From assembly GCA_042091035.1 (NCBI GenBank), contig JBELIG010000006.1:1-42618 (forward strand): a DNA stretch of 42,618 bases. Direction: 5' to 3'. Below are positions 36,415 through 42,618 of the stretch, piece by piece. Below the pieces are notes generated by a model. That model was not told the DNA's origin. It saw only the letters and a list, made by a program, of their open reading frames with translations, and made no database searches. The first letter of the stretch is position 1; the number at the start of each line of letters is the position of its first letter. The position numbers and the translations under genes are program-made. The DNA comes from AM-2324 sp042091035. Lineage in GTDB: Bacteria; Bacteroidota; Bacteroidia; Chitinophagales; Saprospiraceae.

Positions 36415-39163
36415 ATGAATTATACAGATATTCAAATATCGAGCGAAGAAGCTGCTCAAATACTGGAAGACATCTATGGCTTAAAGGCTCGGGTAAAAGA
36501 ATTACCCGGAGAGATAGATTTTAACTTTTTTTGCCATACAGCAGAGGGTGAAAAACTGGTCTTAAAGGTTTCCCGACCTGAAGAGCAGGAGCAGTTTCTG
36601 GATTTTCAAAAGTGTATTACCGAACACCTCGCTAATAATACTGCCTTAAAGACTTCCCGTATTATGAAAAGTCTGGATGGTAGTTTGTTACCCGTCTACA
36701 TGGACAAGCAAGGTATGCAGCGAAAAGTTCGGGTCTTAAGCTGGATACCTGGCCGATTATGGTCTGCTGTTAATCCGCATAACAATAGCTTACGCGAAAG
36801 TCTGGGACAGCAAGCAGGGCAATTGACCGCTGCTTTGGTAGATTTTGAACATGAGTATGCTAGTCGTAAACTAGAATGGGATATTGCACAGGGTCTATGG
36901 GTGCAGGACTTTTTACATCTTTTCAGTGATGAAGAAAAGGGAATTCTGCAGGTATTCATTCAGCAATTTGAAGCTGGAGTAGAATCTTATAGTACCCTCA
37001 GGAAATCAATTGTACATAATGATGTAAACGATAACAATATAATCGTAACAGAGGATTTACTTGATCCCGAAGTACGAGCACTCATTGATTATGGAGATGC
37101 TGTTCTAACACAGTCCATCAATGATTTAGCAATCACCTGTGCCTATGCAGCTATGGGGCATGAAGATCCTTTGGATGCTATTCTTCCTGTAGTTAAGGGT
37201 TATAATCAGTTTTTTCAACTGGAGGAAAAAGAGCTTGAACATCTGTACACCTGCATAGCTATGCGATTGGTCATTTCAGTCTGCAAATCTGCTATCAATA
37301 AAGAAAAGGAACCTGAAAATACCTATCTCTTGATCAGTGAAAAACCAGCTTGGAGCTTGCTTAAGAAATGGGTAAATATTAGTGCAGACTTTGCACATTT
37401 TGCGCTTCGTTTAGCTTGTGGATATACTGCACATCCTGATGAGGAGTCCTTTAAAAATTGGTCAATCAATCAGAAGCCTGACTTGGCAGACCTTTTCCCA
37501 AAGATTGGCAGAAGTAAGGTTCAGTTACTCGACTTAAGTGTGTCAAGTACCTGGGTTGGACATCGTAATGATTTCAATGATTTGGATCTGTTTCAATTCA
37601 AGTTGGATCAATTACAGAAAGAGCATCCAGACTGTATTCTGGCAGGCGGTTATATGGAACCAAGAGCACTGTATACCGCGACTTCTTATGACAAGATTGG
37701 AAATTATGGTAGACAAAGTCGTGCAGTGCATTTAGGGGTTGACTTCTGGTTACCTGCTGGAACACCTGTGCATGCTTTATATGACGGTGAAGTAGTAGTT
37801 GCTGCAAATGACACGGGGGATAAGAATTATGGCGGACTAGTTATTCTAAAGCACGAGGAAGATGATTGTTTGTTTTATTCCTTGTATGGCCATAATGAAT
37901 TGGACAGTGTACTCAAACATAAGGTTGGTGACTATATAAAAAAAGGAGCAGAAATTTGTCGTCTTGGAGATCGGAATGAGAATGGAAATTGGGCACCGCA
38001 TTTACATTTCCAAATCATGCTGGACCTGTTAGATTTTAAAGATGATTTTCCAGGGGTTGCTTTCCCGAATGAAAAGGAAATATGGAGAAGTTTTTGTCCG
38101 GATCCTAATTTGCTCTTTAAGCAACCCAATTTGACTGAACCTGTCTTTGAGTCTAATTCAGATATACTAGACTTTCGAAAGAAACACTTGGGGAAAGGGA
38201 TGAGCTTGCAATATGATGTTCCAATAAAAATGGTTCGCGGCGATGGCGTTTGGCTAATTGATCAAGCTGGAAAAAAGTATATGGATACGGTTAATAATGT
38301 TGCTCATGTGGGGCATGAGCATCCTCGTGTCGTTCAGGCAGGTCAGCAACAAATGTCAGTTTTAAATACTAATACGCGTTATCTGCATGAAAATATAAAT
38401 AAGTTAACAGAGGCATTGATTGAAACCTTGCCGCCTGAGTTAAATGTCCTGCACTTTGTGAATTCAGGTAGTGAGGCCAATGAACTTGCCGTTCGAATGA
38501 TTCGAACCGTAACTGGCCAAAAGGATATAATTGCCTCTCAAGTTGGTTATCACGGAAACACAAATATATGTGTTGATATCTCATCGTATAAGTTTGACGG
38601 CAAGGGCGGTCATGGAGCGCCAGAGTATACTCATATTTTTCCGCTTCCAGATACGTTTAGAGGAAAATACACAGGAAAAAATGCCTCAGCGCAATATGTA
38701 GCAGAGGTTCAATTGTGTATCGATCAAATTCACAAGAAAGGAAGGGCTGTTGGTGGATTTATAATAGAATCCATAATTAGCTGTGGAGGACAAATTGATC
38801 TGCCAAAGGATTTCTTAAGCCAGGCTTACGAAAAAGTAAGAGCTGCTGGGGGACTTTGTGTTTCTGATGAGGTGCAGGTCGGTTGTGGACGTGTGGGCAG
38901 TCATTTTTGGGGCTTTCAGATACATGGGGTGGTTCCAGATATTGTAACTATAGGCAAACCACTTGGTAATGGACATCCTATTGCTGCGGTGGCTTGTACT
39001 CAAGAGGTTGCTGACAAGTTTGCCAATGGAATGGAATTTTTCAACACATTTGGTGGCAACCCAGTTTCTTGTGCTATCGCTCACGAGGTGGTTCAGACTG
39101 TAAAAAGAGAAGGTTTACAAGAGCATGCTCTTGAAGTGGGAAGCTACCTCAAGGAAAAATTAG
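36415..39163 (+). CDS. APH-like kinase / M23 / class III PLP phospho-lyase fusion, 3' end in gap
   Basis: A fusion of three domains with no signal peptide, so probably cytoplasmic. About residues 1-330 are an aminoglycoside/choline-kinase-like domain with catalytic HNDVNDNN (H201, D203) and metal Asp D225 in DYGD. About 430-560 form an M23 (LytM) domain with zinc ligands H439 and D443 (HLGVD) and H529-L-H531. From about 590 the chain is a class III aminotransferase-fold enzyme with NSGSEANELAV and PLP lysine K848 in IGKPLGNG. This combination is known: the kinase part resembles hydroxylysine kinase and the PLP part resembles 5-phosphohydroxylysine/phosphoethanolamine phospho-lyase. The last 80-95 codons are missing in the 100-N gap. 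Confidence 0.88.
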
Positions 39164-39263
39164 NNNNNNNNNNNNNNNNNNNNNNNNNNNNNNNNNNNNN
39201 NNNNNNNNNNNNNNNNNNNNNNNNNNNNNNNNNNNNNNNNNNNNNNNNNNNNNNNNNNNNNNN
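39164..39263. other. Assembly gap (100 N) removing the 3' end of the fusion gene
   Basis: Exactly 100 N. The flanks do not overlap, and the right flank (39264-39347) does not code for an aminotransferase C-terminus, so real sequence of more than about 250 bases is probably absent. Confidence 0.95.
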
Positions 39264-39347
39264 GCTAGAAAATTCTTTCTTTCTCTTCACATTGTTCTTG
39301 AAATTTGGTAGTTTATAGTAGCGCTAAATTTAATAAATGAATGGGGT

Positions 39348-40616
39348 ATGAGACGACGAACAGCAATAAAGAAACTGGGTCTAGGTTTGGCAGGAATACC
39401 GCTCCTTGCCAGCCTGAAGAATGTTGACTTTTTTGATTGGAAGGAGCCTTTTTCTTTGGATAATACCAAGGACGAAAAATTCTGGAAGCGATTTAAGAAA
39501 TCATTCTATCCCGTATCAAAGGAGTTTACAAATTTGGAGAATGGGTATTTTGGTTTGCATCCAAGCCCAGTGCATAAAGCTTATTTGAATAATATAGAAA
39601 AGGTAAATTTCGTAGGATCGTATTATATGCGGAATGATTTCTTTCCAGAATTAGCTACTATAGTAGAGTCATTAGAAACTTTTGCTGGTGCTGAAGCTGG
39701 GGAATTGTTAATCACTCGGAATGCAACGGAAGCTTTGAATATCATTATTCAGGGATTACGATTGAAAAAAGGGGATGAGGTTCTGCTAAGTCGCCACGAT
39801 TATGGCAGTATGATTGAGATCTTTGAGATGCTTGAACAAGAGGAAGGTATTGTACTTAAAATCGTAGATGTACCTTTTGATCCAAAAAGTGATCAGGAGT
39901 TGGTTGATGCCTATTTATCTAAGACTAGCTCAAAAACCCGATGTGCTTTATTAACGCATTTGATGCATCTGACAGGTCAGATATTGCCAGTTGCAAAGAT
40001 TGCTTCAGCTCTAAGAGAAAAGAATATAGATGTTGTTGTAGATGCCGCACATAGTTTTGCGCACGTAGATTTTAAATTACCAGATCTTGGTGTTGAGTTT
40101 GTAGGCGCCAATTTGCATAAATGGTTTAGTAATCCACTTGGAGTAGGCCTACTTTATGTAAAGAAAGAACGTATCAAAGATCTTCGGGCTTTATTTGCAG
40201 ATTCTAGATTACCGAAGGATGATATCAGAAGATTGGGGCATTTTGGTACCCCAGCTACTCCTGTGGTCATGACCCTTCCGGCAGCATTAAAATATAATCA
40301 AGATATTAGCATTCCTGTAAAGGAGGCAAGACTAAGGTATTTAAATAATTACTGGACGAAGCAAGCTCGAATGATTCCAGGTGTTCAAATGAATACACCC
40401 TCAGACCCTCAGCGGAGTTGTGCGATTGCCAGTTTTGGAATGGAAGGATATACCTCCTCTGAAGTAGTAAAGTATTTATATGATCGCTTTGGCGTGTTTA
40501 CCGTTGCCGCAAGTCTGGAAGGTCGCGAAGTTGTGCGTGTAACACCAAATTTGTATAATTCTACAGGGGATTTAGATCAATTGTTGGGAGGAATACTAAG
40601 TTTGAGTAAAAAATAA
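39348..40616 (+). CDS. Tat-type class V aminotransferase-fold protein
   Basis: A 422-residue PLP enzyme of the class V fold, similar to isopenicillin-N-epimerase and cysteine desulfurase-like proteins. The N-terminus MRRRTAIKKLGLGLAGIPLL is a twin-arginine-like signal, which is unusual for a PLP enzyme and suggests folded export. PLP-site blocks are TRNATEALNIIIQG, LLTHLMHLTGQILPV, VDAAHSFAHVDF and the lysine K258 in GANLHKWFSNPLGVG. FGTPATPVVMTLPAAL follows. The reaction is unknown: it could be a racemase, epimerase, lyase or desulfurase. The small hairpin GCAAT/ATTGC with T run (40625-40642) after the stop could terminate its transcript. Confidence 0.8.
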   Translation: MRRRTAIKKLGLGLAGIPLLASLKNVDFFDWKEPFSLDNTKDEKFWKRFKKSFYPVSKEFTNLENGYFGLHPSPVHKAYLNNIEKVNFVGSYYMRNDFFPELATIVESLETFAGAEAGELLITRNATEALNIIIQGLRLKKGDEVLLSRHDYGSMIEIFEMLEQEEGIVLKIVDVPFDPKSDQELVDAYLSKTSSKTRCALLTHLMHLTGQILPVAKIASALREKNIDVVVDAAHSFAHVDFKLPDLGVEFVGANLHKWFSNPLGVGLLYVKKERIKDLRALFADSRLPKDDIRRLGHFGTPATPVVMTLPAALKYNQDISIPVKEARLRYLNNYWTKQARMIPGVQMNTPSDPQRSCAIASFGMEGYTSSEVVKYLYDRFGVFTVAASLEGREVVRVTPNLYNSTGDLDQLLGGILSLSKK

Positions 40617-40624
40617 AAATAATT

Positions 40625-40642
40625 GCAATGGGTATTGCTTTT
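40625..40642 (+). terminator. Weak terminator-like hairpin
   Basis: GCAAT (40625-40629) and ATTGC (40634-40638) with a 4-base loop, followed by TTTTT after the stem. The stem is short, so activity is uncertain. It overlaps the -33 element proposed for the trp leader. Confidence 0.4.
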
Positions 40643-40665
40643 TAAGAATTTATTCAATAATATTG
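40634..40665 (+). promoter_or_regulatory. Candidate promoter of the trp leader and operon
   Basis: ATTG (40634-40637) and TAATATTG (40658-40665) with 20 bases between, one mismatch from TAnnTTTG. The same spacing is seen before actA. Transcription would start near 40672, which favours ATG 40695 over ATG 40671 for the first leader peptide. Confidence 0.5.
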
Positions 40666-40694
40666 AAGTGATGAAAAGAAATAATGTAGATACA

Positions 40695-40721
40695 ATGAAT
40701 TTTTGGTGGCTTTCGGTCTAA
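40695..40721 (+). CDS. trp leader peptide 1 (MNFWWLSV)
   Basis: Eight codons with two adjacent Trp codons (40704-40709), ending in TAA at 40719-40721. An in-frame ATG at 40671 would give MKRNNVDTMNFWWLSV, but the proposed transcript starts at about 40672. Ribosome stalling at the Trp codons would report low charged tRNA-Trp. The stop codon lies 5 bases before the antiterminator segment. Confidence 0.85.
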   Translation: MNFWWLSV

Positions 40722-40760
40722 TGATCTGAGAAGCTCTTTTATTGTATATTATATTATAAA

Positions 40761-40790
40761 AAAGACCTGCTTCTCAGCAGGTCTTTTTTA
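40761..40790 (+). terminator. trp attenuator 1 terminator
   Basis: AAAGACCTGC (40761-40770) and GCAGGTCTTT (40777-40786) pair around TTCTCA. The T run follows directly. Confidence 0.93.
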
Positions 40791-40804
40791 TTTAAACTAG
40801 AAAA

Positions 40805-40858
40805 ATGCATTCAATTAAGGTACAATCTTGGCAGTGGTGGCTTTATCGAAACCGATGA
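40805..40858 (+). CDS. trp leader peptide 2 (MHSIKVQSWQWWLYRNR)
   Basis: Seventeen codons with three Trp codons in the arrangement W-Q-W-W (40829-40840), ending in TGA at 40856-40858. It starts 19 bases after terminator 1. The stop lies inside the antiterminator segment of attenuator 2. No close match to leader 1 or 3 other than the Trp codons. Confidence 0.85.
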   Translation: MHSIKVQSWQWWLYRNR

Positions 40859-40897
40859 GGGCAGTATTGTTATGTATGTATAGAAGAATATAACAGA

Positions 40898-40930
40898 TAA
40901 AGGGACTGCCATTGGTAGTCCCTTTTTTTA
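40898..40930 (+). terminator. trp attenuator 2 terminator
   Basis: GGGACTGCC (40902-40910) and GGTAGTCCC (40914-40922) pair around ATT, with one G-U pair. A run of seven T follows. Confidence 0.92.
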
Positions 40931-40945
40931 ATTAAGTCAGAAACA

Positions 40946-41008
40946 ATGTCAATTACAATATTTAATTCTAATTCTTGGTGGTGGTGTACTTTAAATCAAA
41001 AGATTTGA
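40946..41008 (+). CDS. trp leader peptide 3 (MSITIFNSNSWWWCTLNQKI)
   Basis: Twenty codons with three consecutive Trp codons (40976-40984), ending in TGA at 41006-41008. The start is 16 bases after terminator 2. The stop overlaps the first bases of the antiterminator segment 41007-41013. Confidence 0.85.
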   Translation: MSITIFNSNSWWWCTLNQKI

Positions 41009-41040
41009 GAAGCCACAGTTATTTTATTTAACAAAACTCA

Positions 41041-41067
41041 AGGCCTGCTTCTCGCAGGCCTTTTTTA
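41041..41067 (+). terminator. trp attenuator 3 terminator
   Basis: AGGCCTGC (41041-41048) and GCAGGCCT (41054-41061) pair around TTCTC, followed by TTTTT. It ends only a few bases before the trpE ATG at 41071. Confidence 0.93.
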
Positions 41068-41070
41068 TTT

Positions 41071-42486
41071 ATGGAAACACAACATAGAATATTTACAAAA
41101 AAAGAAGAGCTACTTGCTGACCTGCTAACTCCAGTTGGGGTTTACAGCAATCTCCGAGACCGGTTCAAAAATCCACTTTTACTGGAAAGTGCTGATTTTC
41201 ATGATCGCTCCGATAGTAAGAGTTTTATTTGCCTAGAACCGCTTGCTGGATTTGAAAGTAAAGGAGGTTATTGCGAAGTAGAGATAGGATCAGACCTTGC
41301 GGTTTTTGAATTTGAGGATCAGAAGCAGGTCTTCGCAAAGTTCAAAAGCTTTTTTAATGCTTTCGAATATGATCAGGCCAAAGACAATATAACAACAGCA
41401 GGATTCTTTGGATACAGCTCTTTTGAGTCTGTACAGTATTTTGAGGATTTGACCTTTAGGTCTTCAGCACCTGGACTCAAGGATAATCCAGATATGAAAT
41501 ACCAGCTATTCCGCTTTGTTCTTGTATTTGATCATTTTAAAAACACACTGACTATTGTTGAGCATGCCTTGGATGGTCAAATCGACAGTAATCAATCGAT
41601 CAATGATTTAAAACAATTTATTTACAACAGCTCCAATCATCCTTTTAGCTTTGAAACTTTTGGAACAGAATCATCAGGACTTGATGATGCAGAGTTTTTA
41701 GCAATGGTTGAAAAGGGCGTTGCCCATTGCCAGCGTGGGGATGTATTTCAAGTTGTACTCTCCCGTTCATTTAAGCAAGGATTCAGAGGTGATGAATTCA
41801 ATGTTTATAGAGCCTTAAGAAGTTTGAACCCATCGCCCTATCTGTTTTACTTCGATTATGGTGACTTTAGAATTTTTGGCTCTTCACCAGAAGCTCAGCT
41901 TCAAGTCAATCAAAACGAATCCACCCTCAATCCAATTGCGGGCACAATACGCCGAACCGGAGATACCAAGAAGGATGCAGTACTGGCCACTCAATTATTG
42001 GAAGATCCTAAAGAGCGCAGTGAACATGTAATGCTTGTCGACTTAGCGAGGAATGATTTAAGTAAAAACTGTGATCATGTAGAGGTCAGTAACTTTAGTG
42101 AAGTCCAATATTTTTCCCACGTAATTCACTTGGTAAGTAAAGTGAAAGGTCAATTTATGTCGGGGACTTCTCCGCTGGATATATACGCTGATACCTTTCC
42201 AGCAGGCACCTTATCTGGAGCGCCCAAGTTCAGGGCAATGCAGATCATCAAGGAGCAAGAGCAGGAAAACAGAAATTTCTATGGCGGTGCAATAGGATTC
42301 TTGGGTTTTGATGGTACGGTAAACAAGGCAATAATCATACGATCTGTTCTTAGCAAAAATAACCAGCTTATTTATCAGGCAGGTGCAGGAGTTGTAGTGG
42401 ACAGTAAGCCTTCCAGTGAATTGAAAGAAGTACATAATAAATTGGCTGCAGTCCGTTCAGCCATTCAAAAAGCAGGTGACTTATGA
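41071..42486 (+). CDS. trpE: Anthranilate synthase component I
   Basis: Makes anthranilate from chorismate with the TrpG glutaminase, the first step of tryptophan synthesis. The 471-residue protein carries L38-E39-S40 (LLES), the tryptophan feedback-inhibition motif, at the same number as the Salmonella enzyme. The chorismate-utilising domain shows CQRGDVFQVVLSRSF, LNPIAGTIRRTG, EHVMLVDLARND, TFPAGTLSGAPKFRAMQII and FYGGAIGFLGFDG. The Trp-rich leaders upstream argue for trpE rather than pabB. The start is immediately after terminator 3, and the stop overlaps trpG as ATGA. Confidence 0.96.
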   Translation: METQHRIFTKKEELLADLLTPVGVYSNLRDRFKNPLLLESADFHDRSDSKSFICLEPLAGFESKGGYCEVEIGSDLAVFEFEDQKQVFAKFKSFFNAFEYDQAKDNITTAGFFGYSSFESVQYFEDLTFRSSAPGLKDNPDMKYQLFRFVLVFDHFKNTLTIVEHALDGQIDSNQSINDLKQFIYNSSNHPFSFETFGTESSGLDDAEFLAMVEKGVAHCQRGDVFQVVLSRSFKQGFRGDEFNVYRALRSLNPSPYLFYFDYGDFRIFGSSPEAQLQVNQNESTLNPIAGTIRRTGDTKKDAVLATQLLEDPKERSEHVMLVDLARNDLSKNCDHVEVSNFSEVQYFSHVIHLVSKVKGQFMSGTSPLDIYADTFPAGTLSGAPKFRAMQIIKEQEQENRNFYGGAIGFLGFDGTVNKAIIIRSVLSKNNQLIYQAGAGVVVDSKPSSELKEVHNKLAAVRSAIQKAGDL

Positions 42487-42618
42487 GACTATTACTGATA
42501 GATAATTACGACAGTTTTACCTATAACCTAGCTTACATGCTCAGATCAACAGGACTTGATCTGGAGGTAAGACGAAACGATAAATTGGATTTAGATATCC
42601 ACCAATTTGACGGTCTGA
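42483..42618 (+). CDS. trpG: Anthranilate synthase component II (glutaminase), cut by window end
   Basis: Only the first 45 codons are present. MRLLLIDNYDSFTYNLAYML is the standard start of the class I glutamine amidotransferase TrpG/PabA. Its ATG overlaps the trpE stop (ATGA), indicating translational coupling. The catalytic Cys lies beyond the window end. Confidence 0.93.
   Translation, partial: MRLLLIDNYDSFTYNLAYMLRSTGLDLEVRRNDKLDLDIHQFDGL

Larger units (their letters stand above)
40695..40790 (+). promoter_or_regulatory. trp attenuator 1
   Basis: Leader peptide 1, antiterminator segment CTGAGAAGC (40726-40734) and terminator. The segment is perfectly complementary (9 bp) to GCTTCTCAG (40769-40777), which spans the terminator loop and stem base. 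Low Trp leaves it free to block the terminator; a ribosome at the stop codon covers it and allows termination. Confidence 0.85.
40805..40930 (+). promoter_or_regulatory. trp attenuator 2
   Basis: CCGAT (40852-40856), bulge GAG, and GGCAGT (40860-40865) pair with ACTGCC (40905-40910) and ATTGG (40911-40915), the terminator 5' arm, loop and start of the 3' arm. This 11-bp antiterminator (one G-U pair) and terminator 2 exclude each other. Confidence 0.82.
40946..41067 (+). promoter_or_regulatory. trp attenuator 3
   Basis: GAGAAGC (41007-41013) is perfectly complementary to GCTTCTC (41047-41053) in terminator 3, with one further U-G pair. Terminator and antiterminator are mutually exclusive. The layout copies attenuator 1, including the GAGAAGC and CCTGCTTCTC sequences. 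Confidence 0.83.

Overview
The window is a low-GC stretch of a Bacteroidota chromosome. Signs of this are TAnnTTTG-type promoter elements, few Shine-Dalgarno sequences, a TonB receptor paired with a surface lipoprotein, and an alternative complex III (ACIII) cluster followed by cytochrome oxidase genes. Three runs of exactly 100 N mark scaffold joins, so this is a draft assembly. I see no phage, insertion sequence or CRISPR array.

Region 1 (1-7500) is housekeeping: a fumarylacetoacetase-family hydrolase, metK, a small protein resembling a metal-free JAMM fold, an rRNA m5C methyltransferase, a UbiD-family decarboxylase, a START-like secreted protein and thyA.

Region 2 (7600-24520) is a respiratory block. 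actABCDEF encode ACIII, a quinol:cytochrome c oxidoreductase. coxB, coxA, ctaB, two COX3-type genes and a COX4-type gene follow on the same strand and end at a strong terminator. A second short unit holds a SCO-like protein without the copper motif, a DUF420 protein and a small CPMC protein. Together they would carry electrons from menaquinol through ACIII to an A-type oxidase. Many subunits carry His/Asp-rich tails or loops.

Region 3 (24520-29860) holds an M32 carboxypeptidase (split only by a false assembly gap), a DUF423 membrane protein, an uncharacterised lipoprotein, ung and tRNA-Arg(UCU).

Region 4 (30100-40620) is more accessory: a surface lipoprotein with a probable beta-helix and its TonB-dependent receptor, then a YgjK-like GH63 glucosidase lipoprotein directly abutting a kinase / M23 / PLP phospho-lyase fusion, then a Tat-type class V aminotransferase-fold protein. 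The GH63-fusion pair suggests, speculatively, use of glucosyl-galactosyl-hydroxylysine from collagen-like protein.

Region 5 (40620-42618) is the most striking. Three consecutive tryptophan leader-peptide attenuators, each with a Trp-rich mini-ORF, an antiterminator segment placed at its stop codon and an intrinsic terminator, lie in series before trpE and trpG (cut by the window end). I propose a three-stage attenuation cascade controlling tryptophan synthesis.
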